Program-made: the position numbers and the translations under genes
Assembly (NCBI GenBank): GCA_035328465.1
Contig: DAOLIQ010000040.1
Location: 1 to 29,184 of the forward strand
Reading direction: 5' to 3'
Length of the DNA stretch: 29,184 nucleotides
Source: JADJEI01 sp035328465
GTDB lineage: Bacteria; Bacteroidota; Ignavibacteria; Ignavibacteriales; Ignavibacteriaceae
Shown: piece by piece, positions 1-7,118 of the stretch
Numbering within the stretch: position 1 is the stretch's first letter
Layout: every line of letters begins with the position of its first letter
Notes under the pieces: model-generated
Told to the model about the DNA's origin: nothing
Seen by the model: only the letters and a program-made list of their open reading frames with translations
The model's database searches: none

Positions 1-2
1 GC

Positions 3-122
3 TTCGAAAAAACTTATGCTGCTGAAGTAAAGTGTCCATTCACGCAAAACTTCGAGTATTCTGCTATTAGAGAATTTATAAATAGTTCACTTAAAAATTT
101 TTCAACCTTTACCTTTATTTAG
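3..122 (+). CDS. Possible 3' end of an upstream gene (cut by window edge)
   Basis: A reading frame is open from the left edge and closes with TAG at 120-122, giving about 39 codons (ending ...SLKNFSTFTFI). No family is recognisable in so short a piece. Its only support is the lack of a stop and its position about 120 bases before sucD. It could equally be chance open frame in A+T-rich DNA. The remaining bases to 245 hold no other convincing feature. Confidence 0.2.
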   Translation, partial: FEKTYAAEVKCPFTQNFEYSAIREFINSSLKNFSTFTFI

Positions 123-245
123 TATTGGTAAAGATTCTTCGTTTTATTGAAATTATTAACAAACCCTGCTTTTCCGAAAAGCCTTATACTTTCCAAGATT
201 TTGCTTATTTTTACTTCCAAAATTTTAATATGTAAAGGAAAATTT

Positions 246-1238
246 ATGGCGATTCTTATAGATAATAAAACACGCCTCGTCGTTCAGGGGATAACCGGCA
301 GCGAAGGCTCTTTCCACACAACTCAGATGATCGAATACGGAACCAAAGTCGTTGCAGGCGTTACCCCTGGAAAAGGCGGCACTGATTTCAATGGCGTTCC
401 CATTTTTAACACAGTCTCCGAAGCAGTCAAAATTCAAAAAGCAAACACCTCCGTTATTTTTGTACCCCCTGCTTTTGCTGCAGATGCGATTTTAGAAGCC
501 GCAAACTCAGGTATCAAAGTCATCATCTGCATCACCGAAGGAATCCCCATTGCCGATATGACACGTGTTTACAACTCAATAAAAAATAAAGGAGTTGTTC
601 TCGTCGGTCCAAATTGCCCAGGAGTAATTTCACCCGGGAAAGCTAAGGTGGGAATTATGCCCGGCTTCATTCACAAAAAAGGAAACATCGGACTCGTTTC
701 CCGAAGCGGCACTTTAACTTACGAAGCAGTAAAACAACTGACTGATGTTGGCTTAGGGCAAACCACTTGCGTGGGTATTGGCGGCGACCCGATTATTGGT
801 TCAAGATTTATCGATATCATCAGACTGTTTAATGACGATCCCGATACAAAAGGTATAGTGATGATTGGTGAAATCGGCGGTAATGCTGAAGAAGAAGCTG
901 CTGACTTTATAAAAAAGAATGTTAAAAAACCTGTAGTCGGATTTATTGCTGGTAAAACTGCTCCCGCAGGTAGAAGGATGGGGCACGCAGGCGCTATCAT
1001 CTCCGGTGGAAAAGGAACAGCTTCCGAAAAAATGCTCGCAATGAAAAAAGCAGGAATTGTTGTAGTTGATAGTCCTGCAGATATTGGAATAACAATGCTG
1101 AAAGTTTTAGGTAAATTAAATCCCGGCACAAAAAAATCAGCGGTTACAAAAAAGGTGAAGACAACAAAAAAATCCTCACCGAAGAACCTGAAAACAAAAA
1201 TAAAAAAGACAATTAAAAAAACTGTTAAGAAAAAATAA
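246..1238 (+). CDS. sucD: Succinyl-CoA synthetase (ADP-forming) alpha subunit with Lys-rich tail
   Basis: This is the alpha subunit of the TCA-cycle enzyme that interconverts succinyl-CoA and succinate with substrate-level phosphorylation; it pairs with SucC, which is not in the window. The N-terminal CoA-binding Rossmann region (VVQGITGSEGSFHT, GVTPGKGG) is followed by the ligase domain. The phosphorylated histidine is His247 in GHAGAIISGGKGTA, close to E. coli His246. I start at ATG 246 because it begins the conserved MAILIDNKTRLVVQG segment and has AAAGGA just upstream; the in-frame ATG at 147 would add 33 unconserved residues. The odd part is the end: after the normal fold (about residue 295) come 35 residues of which 17 are lysine. 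That tail is not part of typical SucD. Followed closely by ndk, probably cotranscribed. Confidence 0.95.
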   Translation: MAILIDNKTRLVVQGITGSEGSFHTTQMIEYGTKVVAGVTPGKGGTDFNGVPIFNTVSEAVKIQKANTSVIFVPPAFAADAILEAANSGIKVIICITEGIPIADMTRVYNSIKNKGVVLVGPNCPGVISPGKAKVGIMPGFIHKKGNIGLVSRSGTLTYEAVKQLTDVGLGQTTCVGIGGDPIIGSRFIDIIRLFNDDPDTKGIVMIGEIGGNAEEEAADFIKKNVKKPVVGFIAGKTAPAGRRMGHAGAIISGGKGTASEKMLAMKKAGIVVVDSPADIGITMLKVLGKLNPGTKKSAVTKKVKTTKKSSPKNLKTKIKKTIKKTVKKK

Positions 1239-1252
1239 ATTTAAATTTTAGT

Positions 1253-1258
1253 AAGGAG
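1253..1258 (+). promoter_or_regulatory. Ribosome binding site deciding the TTG start of ndk
   Basis: AAGGAG lies six bases before TTG 1265. There is no ATG at the conserved N-terminus of the kinase, so this strong Shine-Dalgarno match fixes the TTG as the start. Confidence 0.75.
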
Positions 1259-1264
1259 ATAATT

Positions 1265-1693
1265 TTGGGTAACAGAACTTTAGCAATTATAAAGCCTGAT
1301 GCAGTAAAAGACAACCACACCGGAGAAATAATTACCATGATTCAGAAAGCCGGATTTAAAATTTTAGCTATGAAAATGACTCGATTATCAAAAGACTCCG
1401 CCGCTGGGTTTTATGAAATTCATAAAGACAAAAAGTTTTATGGCGAGTTAATTGATTATATGACTTCTGGACCTTGCGTTCCAATTGCACTCGAGCGCGA
1501 CAACGCCGTAGAAGCTTACAGAAAACTTATCGGTGCCACCGATCCTGCCAAAGCTGATGAAGGCACCATTAGAAAACTGTTTGCAACATCAATTGCTTTT
1601 AATGCAGTGCACGGATCTGACAGCGACGAAAATGCTGAAAAAGAAATCGCACACTTCTTTTCACGTGATGAACTTTTAAACAATACTATTTAA
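1265..1693 (+). CDS. ndk: Nucleoside diphosphate kinase
   Basis: Transfers the gamma phosphate of ATP to other (d)NDPs through a phosphohistidine, balancing nucleotide pools in the cytoplasm. The protein has 142 residues, normal for the family. It opens with RTLAIIKPDAV and has the active-site motif NAVHGSDS with catalytic His116. Translation starts at TTG, supported by AAGGAG six bases upstream. It lies 26 bases after sucD and is followed by a clear hairpin terminator, so sucD-ndk probably form one transcript. Pairing with succinyl-CoA synthetase is functionally sensible because the kinase can exchange the nucleotide that the synthetase makes. Confidence 0.96.
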   Translation: MGNRTLAIIKPDAVKDNHTGEIITMIQKAGFKILAMKMTRLSKDSAAGFYEIHKDKKFYGELIDYMTSGPCVPIALERDNAVEAYRKLIGATDPAKADEGTIRKLFATSIAFNAVHGSDSDENAEKEIAHFFSRDELLNNTI

Positions 1694-1701
1694 TAACTTT
1701 T

Positions 1702-1752
1702 AACCTGCTGTAATTATTGATCTATCAAATGCAATCCAGCAGGTTTTTATTT
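1702..1752 (+). terminator. Rho-independent terminator after ndk
   Basis: A perfect 9-bp inverted repeat, AACCTGCTG (1702-1710) and CAGCAGGTT (1737-1745), runs directly into a T-rich tract. It sits just after the ndk stop. The loop is long (26 bases), which makes it less typical. Confidence 0.65.
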
Positions 1753-1771
1753 TTAAACTCAAGAGGATAAA

Positions 1772-2818
1772 ATGGTTAAATATTTTTTAGTGATATTATC
1801 TCTGACATTTTTATTTGTTATCGGCTGCGGCGAAGGCACCGGCAATAAACCGGCAGATGATAAAAATAAATTTGCATTTGACAGCAGCGATATAAAAATC
1901 ACACCTGTTAACGAAACCAATTCTTTCAACATGAGATACAAGTTCCAAAAAGGCGAGACTTATAAATATCGTGTCACTACAATTTCCGCAAACAATCAAT
2001 TAATTTCAGGCGATACAACAATCAACAACTACATGAAACAGACATTAAACTATTTAGTTGATCTGACAGTGGACAAAGTTGAAACAGACAGTGTCATGGA
2101 AATCAGTTGTAATGTTCACTCATTCAAAATTGATGCTGACCTCAACGGCGACACCGTTTATTACGAATCGGGCGTTACAAAAGACAGCTCAATTCAAAAA
2201 GATATCGCCCAGTATGAAGCCTTATTAAATAATCCATTTGGAGTTAGACTTTCTAATAAAGGTGAAATACTTGAAATCTTCCGCGTGGATAAAATTGTAA
2301 CAACTCTCATTAACAAAGCAGGCTATGGCGACTCTCTAACAGCAGAAAATAAAGTTACAATAAAAGAAAGTATCACTTCCGGTTTACTAAAACCATTACT
2401 AATGCAATTGTTCAGAGAATTACCCGATGCGAAAGTAGCAAAAGATTCAACCTGGGAATTTTCCCAAGAAAAAAGTCAGCTTTTAGTTTTTCAGATTGGT
2501 TATAAAACTAAATATGCATTAAAAAATATTGGGATGTACGATTCAGAAAAGCTTGCTGAGATTGACGGTTCGCTGGAGACAGAAATTACCGGTGATACAA
2601 AATTGACTGAAGGACAGATCAATTATGAATTTCAAAAACCCGTAACATGGGCTAACGGTAAAATCTATTTTAATATCGAAAAAGGATACGTTCAAAAATC
2701 AAGAACCAATACAAAAATGGAATTGAACTATTCCATGCAAATGCCTGGTCCAAAAGGAATTCAGAAAGCAAATAGAAACGAAACTGTAACAACGACTAAT
2801 ATCGTTGAACTTCTTTAA
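1772..2818 (+). CDS. Uncharacterised lipoprotein (DUF6263-like)
   Basis: 348 residues. The N-terminus is a lipoprotein signal: MVKYFLVILSLTFLFVIGC, with lipobox V-I-G-C and the lipidated Cys at 19, followed by a polar linker. The rest is soluble and beta-rich (alternating short hydrophobic and charged stretches, e.g. MRYKFQKGETYKYRVTT near residue 54). This style resembles DUF6263 proteins of Bacteroidota-type genomes; that assignment is from memory of the pattern and is tentative. The function is unknown; the location is probably the periplasmic face of the outer membrane. An AGAGGA-type ribosome site precedes ATG 1772. Flanking terminators suggest a single-gene unit. Confidence 0.8.
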   Translation: MVKYFLVILSLTFLFVIGCGEGTGNKPADDKNKFAFDSSDIKITPVNETNSFNMRYKFQKGETYKYRVTTISANNQLISGDTTINNYMKQTLNYLVDLTVDKVETDSVMEISCNVHSFKIDADLNGDTVYYESGVTKDSSIQKDIAQYEALLNNPFGVRLSNKGEILEIFRVDKIVTTLINKAGYGDSLTAENKVTIKESITSGLLKPLLMQLFRELPDAKVAKDSTWEFSQEKSQLLVFQIGYKTKYALKNIGMYDSEKLAEIDGSLETEITGDTKLTEGQINYEFQKPVTWANGKIYFNIEKGYVQKSRTNTKMELNYSMQMPGPKGIQKANRNETVTTTNIVELL

Positions 2819-2839
2819 TTCAAAATTATATTTTGATGG

Positions 2840-2878
2840 AGACTGCCTTTATTCAATTAAATACTGGCAGTCTTTTTT
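2840..2878 (+). terminator. Rho-independent terminator after the lipoprotein gene
   Basis: AGACTGCC (2840-2847) pairs perfectly with GGCAGTCT (2866-2873), an 8-bp stem with an 18-base loop, followed by a T run to 2878. It lies 22 bases after the stop codon. Confidence 0.8.
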
Positions 2879-3001
2879 ACAACTGGAACGAAATTAATTC
2901 GATTAAATAATTCCCGACTGACTTTCGGCATTTTTTCTCAATTGTAAATCTCACTCATATCTGCTAAATTTTAATCAATATTTAATCAATAGTTTCTCGA
3001 T

Positions 3002-4192
3002 ATGAAGACTTCCAAATTTTATTTTGCAATTATATCATTACTGTTCATATCTAATTTTACTCTTGCTCAGTACACAAAAATGTTAAATTTAGATTATGTG
3101 GGTTTGGGTGATACAAGTCAATTTCTTGATATGTATGTTCCTGATAATCTGACTCATGAAGTTCCGCTTGTCATTTTTATCCATGGCGGGCAGTGGCGCG
3201 GTGGAGATAAAAACTTAGCCAAAAAATGGATTGACACTCTTCTTAATCATCCTTTTGTAATCGCTTCTATAAATTATCGCCTTAGCACAGAAGCTTTATT
3301 CCCTGCTCAAATTATGGACTGTAAAGCAGCGATTCGATGGCTTAAAGCAAACGCTTCGACATTTAATATCGATACAAACAAAATAGCTGTAATGGGAACT
3401 TCGTCAGGCGGACACCTCGCAGCACTTGTTGGAACCTCTATGGGGGTGGATTCATTAGAAGATTTAACACAAGGAAATGCAGGATTCACAAGTAATGTCA
3501 TGGCTGTTTTGGATCTCTTTGGACCAACCGAAATGCTCAGAAATGATATTTACCACGTAACCACATGCTTAGATCCCATTAATTTTAATGACGCTGACTC
3601 TCCCCCTTCTGCACTTGTCGGATGTCCGATTCAAGAGTGCCCTGAAAAGATTAAAGCTGTTGATCCTGTTACTTATCTGGATAAATCAGATCCACCATTT
3701 TTTATTTTACATGGTGATCAGGATTGCAGCGTCTCACCTTTCGAAAGTATCTACATGGATTCTGCACTTAACGCAAATTTTATGTATTCAGATTTTTTAC
3801 TTGCACCCGGATTAGGTCATGGTGATGATGAAGGCTGGCAAACTCCGGAAATGAAATTAAAAATTTTAACTTTCCTAAATCAAGCCTTCAGTGGAACTCT
3901 TTCAGATACGAATAATGATCCGACCATTCTATCGGATTTTCTATTCCCTGCTTACCCAAATCCATTTAATTCAACAACTACCATTGAGTATCAGATTTCA
4001 AAATATGGAAATGTCCGGCTAACAGTTTTTGATATTTTAGGACGTGAAGTAACTAAGTTAGTAGATTCACCCAGGAGCGAGGGAACTTATAAAACAATAT
4101 TTGATGCGAGCGGGTTAGCGAGTGGAATTTATTTATACACACTTACAGTTGATAACTTTTTTGAATCGAAAAAGTTAATATTGATAAAATAG
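3002..4192 (+). CDS. Secreted alpha/beta-hydrolase (esterase) with type IX secretion sorting domain
   Basis: Residues 1-23 are a signal peptide ending TLAQ. The next part is an alpha/beta-hydrolase of the carboxylesterase/BD-FAE type: oxyanion-hole HGG at 61-63 (HGGQWRGGD), nucleophile elbow GTSSG with Ser134, acid Asp241 (HGDQDCSVSP) and His273 (GLGHGDD). The last about 80 residues, from FPAYPNPFN at 315, are a C-terminal sorting domain for type IX secretion, ending SGIYLYTL...KKLILIK. The protein is therefore probably carried across the outer membrane and released or anchored at the surface. The substrate cannot be read from sequence; short-chain, xylan or feruloyl esters are possible. The gene stands alone, with A+T-rich DNA on both sides. 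Confidence 0.88.
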   Translation: MKTSKFYFAIISLLFISNFTLAQYTKMLNLDYVGLGDTSQFLDMYVPDNLTHEVPLVIFIHGGQWRGGDKNLAKKWIDTLLNHPFVIASINYRLSTEALFPAQIMDCKAAIRWLKANASTFNIDTNKIAVMGTSSGGHLAALVGTSMGVDSLEDLTQGNAGFTSNVMAVLDLFGPTEMLRNDIYHVTTCLDPINFNDADSPPSALVGCPIQECPEKIKAVDPVTYLDKSDPPFFILHGDQDCSVSPFESIYMDSALNANFMYSDFLLAPGLGHGDDEGWQTPEMKLKILTFLNQAFSGTLSDTNNDPTILSDFLFPAYPNPFNSTTTIEYQISKYGNVRLTVFDILGREVTKLVDSPRSEGTYKTIFDASGLASGIYLYTLTVDNFFESKKLILIK

Positions 4193-4502
4193 TATAAAAA
4201 TTATTTCAAATTGTTTTAAATGAAGAGCTTAGCTATGCGGCAATATTTTCATGGAAGCAAATATTGGGAATTCGGATAATACTTCTTTCATTGCCTAATC
4301 TTTAAAAGTGAATATTATTATTTCTTCCCTTCCTAAAATTTCACTGTCATAACACGATAATAAATCAAAAAATAAAAAATTTATTCTTAAAGAATATTTT
4401 AGTGGAATCAGTATTTGACTGATTGATAATGTTGCGTTGAATAAACTATAATTAATTAGTTTAACTGATAAATTATTTATGAATTTACTGGAGATAAGCT
4501 TA
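4193..4502 (+). other. Gene-poor A+T-rich stretch with short inverted repeats
   Basis: No credible gene. Two short perfect inverted repeats occur: ATTCTT/AAGAAT around one base (4383-4395) and AATCAGT/ACTGATT around five bases (4406-4424). Both lie 80-120 bases before the next small gene and could be regulatory or chance. Confidence 0.4.
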
Positions 4503-4793
4503 ATGGAAAAGAGATGGTACAGAATTCGATTTTCGCAAAAAGAAATTTTGAATAATAAAGCAGTTCAACTTAAAAGAGAATTTGAAATGCTATATCGAAG
4601 ATCCTCTTCCCCAGATGGAATGGCTTTACTATCATCTAAAGAAAAAAGTATTGACAATGGGGCAATATATTACATAAGTATGCCAACATCCTTTGCGCTT
4701 GAACTTTCAGTGACAATGTCCAACTATTCGATTACAACATCTGGAGAACCACCTCTGCATGATTTAGTATTAATTGCAGGTGAACAAAGTTGA
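4503..4793 (+). CDS. Small hypothetical protein, 96 aa
   Basis: A soluble protein beginning MEKRWYRIRFSQKEILNN and containing IDNGAIYYISMPTSFA. There is no signal peptide or membrane segment. I prefer ATG 4503 to the in-frame ATG 4479 because GGAG lies about nine bases before 4503 and the MxKRWYxIRFS opening looks like a natural N-terminus. The style resembles small uncharacterised proteins seen in other bacteria that start with KRWY(K/R)IRFS, but no function is known to me. It stands alone, with long A+T-rich spacers on both sides. Confidence 0.6.
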   Translation: MEKRWYRIRFSQKEILNNKAVQLKREFEMLYRRSSSPDGMALLSSKEKSIDNGAIYYISMPTSFALELSVTMSNYSITTSGEPPLHDLVLIAGEQS

Positions 4794-4945
4794 ACTAAGT
4801 ACAGCCTACTAACCAAGCCCGATAATAAATAGGAATTTGTCTGATAATGTTTGATAAATTTTCTTATTGCCTACTTTAAAAGATTACTATATTTTTACTT
4901 CAAATTAGTGTCATATTAAAATAATTAAATAGATTTCAAGCAATT

Positions 4946-4971
4946 TTTCTAATGATTCGTTTCATTAGAAA
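4946..4971 (+). repeat. Perfect 10-bp inverted repeat (hairpin)
   Basis: TTTCTAATGA (4946-4955) and TCATTAGAAA (4962-4971) are exact reverse complements around the loop TTCGTT. The spot is 75-105 bases before the small membrane-protein gene. It could be a weak terminator for the gene ending at 4793, since GTTTT follows, or part of a 5' leader. Confidence 0.6.
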
Positions 4972-4978
4972 GTTTTGA

Positions 4979-4995
4979 TTGATAAATTTTATCAA
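4979..4995. repeat. 17-base palindrome, candidate operator
   Basis: TTGATAAA-T-TTTATCAA is an exact palindrome around one central base. It lies 56 bases before the start at 5052 and directly after the 4946-4971 hairpin. Size and symmetry fit a dimeric repressor site, but A+T-rich DNA yields such palindromes by chance more easily. Confidence 0.4.
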
Positions 4996-5039
4996 AAATG
5001 GTGATCAACCAGTTTGAAAATAATAATATAAAAAACCTT

Positions 5040-5045
5040 AGGAGG
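5040..5045 (+). promoter_or_regulatory. Ribosome binding site deciding the start at 5052
   Basis: AGGAGG, a full Shine-Dalgarno match, lies six bases before ATG 5052. This rules out the upstream in-frame ATG at 4998 as the main start. Confidence 0.75.
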
Positions 5046-5051
5046 TTTATA

Positions 5052-5249
5052 ATGATTATTCTTAACGCAATATTTGCTTGTCTAAGCTTGTTTTGGCTTT
5101 ATGCGACTTCGATGGATAGAGACTTCGATTATCATTCATGGTTGGCATTGGTGTATTTTATAATTAGTATCTTCAACACAATTTATCTTAGTAAAACCAA
5201 TTCCAGTAAAACACAAATTGAATCAGAGCTTTCTTTAGATAAGAATTAA
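5052..5249 (+). CDS. Small membrane protein, 65 aa, unknown function
   Basis: Two hydrophobic segments, roughly residues 2-18 (ILNAIFACLSLFWLYA) and 29-46 (WLALVYFIISIFNTIYL), joined by an acidic loop (DRDFDYHS), with a polar C-terminal tail. This predicts a small two-helix inner-membrane protein. The start is fixed by AGGAGG six bases upstream. I recognise no family. The gene has its own spacer with two inverted repeats and converges on the end of the nfeD gene. Confidence 0.6.
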   Translation: MIILNAIFACLSLFWLYATSMDRDFDYHSWLALVYFIISIFNTIYLSKTNSSKTQIESELSLDKN

Positions 5250-5289
5250 TTACGAAAGGTCCTAAACGAAGATTGATAGCATTTAATTT

Positions 5290-5315
5290 ATCAGCTCCGA
5301 TTAACTGATTTTTTT
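5290..5315 (+). terminator. Weak candidate terminator after the small membrane-protein gene
   Basis: ATCAG (5290-5294) and CTGAT (5305-5309) form a 5-bp stem followed by seven T (5309-5315) on the plus strand. The stem is short and the element overlaps the last codons of the convergent nfeD gene, so it is only a possibility. Confidence 0.25.
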
Positions 5316-6629
5316 AACTACCACTTTAATACCTTCTACTCTTACAACAATAATTCTGCTTCCCTGCTGAACGTATTCCGAGTCAGTCATTACATCAACA
5401 CGTTTCCCATTTATTTCTGCTGTGCCTGCAGGTCGTAATGTAGTCAAAGCAACGCCTTCTGCTCCTATTAAATTTTTCTCGGATGGATAAGAAACAAATC
5501 CTTTCTCACTTTTTTCTGATTCATCAAGTATTAACTTGCTGAATGATCTAGATTTAGGGAGGAATTTTGCAAGAACCAAAATTAGAATGAACGCCGCAGC
5601 CAAAGCTCCTGCAAGTTGAATAAAGGCTAAAGAAATACTTTCAAAATTAAAAAATGGACCGGATGGAGTGAGTGACAAAAATAATGAAATAAGTATCAGA
5701 AGTATTCCTCCAATTCCTGCAACTCCAAAACCCGGAATTACAAATATTTCTGCCGCAAGCAGAATAAGTCCAATTATGAATAAGATAATATCCAATGTTG
5801 AAGCTAATTCAAGGATGTATGATGAGCCAAAAAACAATGCTAAAGCAATCACTCCAGCAGTACCGGGGATACCCCATCCCGGGGTTTTGACTTCGGCGAT
5901 CAATCCAAAAATCCCAATCATGATCAGAATTGAGGAAACCAATGAATTATTCAGAAACTTAACTACCTTTTCCGCCCAGTTAGATTCATTGTTTACCAGT
6001 TCAACATTTTCGAAGCCGAGTTTTCGAAGCCCTTCGGTTAAATTGGAAGATTCTATATCGGCGATTCCATATTTAACTGCTTCTTCGGTTGTAAGAGTAA
6101 CTAATTGAGTAGAGTCAACCAGACCGGGGATAATAATTCTTTCATCTACCATCCCTTGTGCAATATCTGTTCTTCTTCCATTTTTTTCTGCTGTAGATCG
6201 CATTTCAGAACGCATGTAAGATTGATATTTTTCACTTTGCTTTTCACCCATCTGATCAACGACAGTAGCGGCGCCAATTGATCCGCCAGGCGCCATAATG
6301 ATCTTATTACAAGAAAGCGCAATCAATGAACCTGCAGATATAGCCCGATTATTTATAAATGCAATCGTTCTGATCTTACTTTTTAATAATGCATCTTTTA
6401 TCTGCGTGGCGGCATCCACCCTCCCGCCGAAAGTATTTATCTTAACGATAACTGCTATAGCATTTGAAATTTCGGCTTCGTGGATCACTCGGGTAACATA
6501 AGGCACTAATCCGATATCGATTTCTTCATCAATAGTAATCAGAAAAACTTTATTAGTCTGTGCTGAGATGCTGACTGCAATAATGAATGTAAAGAATAGG
6601 ATAAAAAGGCTTTTCATATTACGGCTCAT
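5301..6629 (-). CDS. nfeD: NfeD-family membrane-bound ClpP-class serine protease
   Basis: This is the long form (442 residues) of NfeD, a membrane protease implicated in quality control together with stomatin/flotillin-type proteins. A signal-like segment (about 5-23) precedes a ClpP-like domain. Ser101 in SAGSLIAL is the nucleophile; Lys134 in EKYQSYMRS fits the lysine of the Ser/Lys dyad known from Pyrococcus PH1510. A block of hydrophobic helices (about 225-350) follows, and then a C-terminal NfeD OB-fold (about 380-442: LIGAEGVALT...GTAEINGKRVDV). No stomatin gene is adjacent. A second Met at residue 5 could also be the start; neither has a clear Shine-Dalgarno site. It lies 164 bases downstream of yajC. 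Confidence 0.9.
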   Translation of the reverse strand: MSRNMKSLFILFFTFIIAVSISAQTNKVFLITIDEEIDIGLVPYVTRVIHEAEISNAIAVIVKINTFGGRVDAATQIKDALLKSKIRTIAFINNRAISAGSLIALSCNKIIMAPGGSIGAATVVDQMGEKQSEKYQSYMRSEMRSTAEKNGRRTDIAQGMVDERIIIPGLVDSTQLVTLTTEEAVKYGIADIESSNLTEGLRKLGFENVELVNNESNWAEKVVKFLNNSLVSSILIMIGIFGLIAEVKTPGWGIPGTAGVIALALFFGSSYILELASTLDIILFIIGLILLAAEIFVIPGFGVAGIGGILLILISLFLSLTPSGPFFNFESISLAFIQLAGALAAAFILILVLAKFLPKSRSFSKLILDESEKSEKGFVSYPSEKNLIGAEGVALTTLRPAGTAEINGKRVDVMTDSEYVQQGSRIIVVRVEGIKVVVKKIS

Positions 6630-6688
6630 ATTTATTTACTGATCGTTAGAAAGATAAACTACTTTTGGCTTCCTCATTTTAATCAGTA

Positions 6689-6712
6689 AAGGGATGTAGA
6701 AATACACCCCTT
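6689..6712 (-). repeat. Hairpin between yajC and nfeD
   Basis: On the minus strand AAGGGGTGTA and TACATCCCTT form a 10-bp stem with one G-U wobble and a TTTC loop. The plus-strand copy has an A-C mismatch at that place, so the RNA hairpin fits the minus strand better. That is the transcribed strand here. No T run follows, so it may be an mRNA-processing or stabilising hairpin, or a factor-dependent stop, not a classic terminator. Confidence 0.5.
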
Positions 6713-6793
6713 AACTAAGGTTAAAATTGGGTTTATTAATATCTATTCTTTGTTAATTTGAACTTCAGAAGATACAAACAGACAATCTGCTTA

Positions 6794-7117
6794 TTATGCA
6801 AGTGAATCTTTCTTTGTAACTATCGAAGCTATTGCAGATCGTTCAAATTTCATTTTGACATTGTCAGCTACCTGCAGCAAAACGGTTTTATCATCAAGCC
6901 CAGCAATCGTACCATGCAATCCACCGCTTGTGACAACTTTATCGCCTTTGTCCATTGTGCTGAGCATTTTTTCTCTTTCCTTAGCACGTTTTTGCTGCGG
7001 TCTGATTATCATAAAGTAAAAAATAAGAAAGATAGCACCAAACATTATTAGAGTGCTGATTAAACTGCCGCCGCCGGCATCTCCACCCTGCGGCATCATT
7101 GCTAATATTATACTCAA
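6794..7117 (-). CDS. yajC: Preprotein translocase subunit YajC
   Basis: YajC is a small inner-membrane accessory of the SecDF-SecYEG export complex. The 107-residue protein has a Gly-rich start (MPQGGDAGGG), one transmembrane helix (about 19-37, LISTLIMFGAIFLIFYFM), the hallmark IIRPQQKRAKER and a small C-terminal domain (GDKVVTSGGLHGTIAGL). Translation starts at TTG 7117, with GGAGGA five bases upstream. That ribosome site lies inside the last codons of tgt and only one base separates the genes, so translation is probably coupled. The tgt-yajC order is common across bacteria. Confidence 0.95.
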   Translation of the reverse strand: MSIILAMMPQGGDAGGGSLISTLIMFGAIFLIFYFMIIRPQQKRAKEREKMLSTMDKGDKVVTSGGLHGTIAGLDDKTVLLQVADNVKMKFERSAIASIVTKKDSLA

Positions 7118-7118
7118 G

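Noticed and set aside
147..245. Upstream ATG extension of sucD (33 residues)
   Set aside because: The extension is not part of the SucD family, and ATG 246 has a ribosome site and begins the conserved sequence.
719..1129. 136-codon minus-strand frame inside sucD
   Set aside because: It lies wholly opposite a confident gene and its protein has low-complexity Pro/Ile/Ser content typical of an antisense shadow.
4998..5051. Longer start for the small membrane protein
   Set aside because: AGGAGG is placed for ATG 5052; the extra 18 residues are polar and unsupported.
5668..6108. 146-codon plus-strand frame inside nfeD
   Set aside because: Antisense shadow of the NfeD membrane region; no ribosome site and no family signal.
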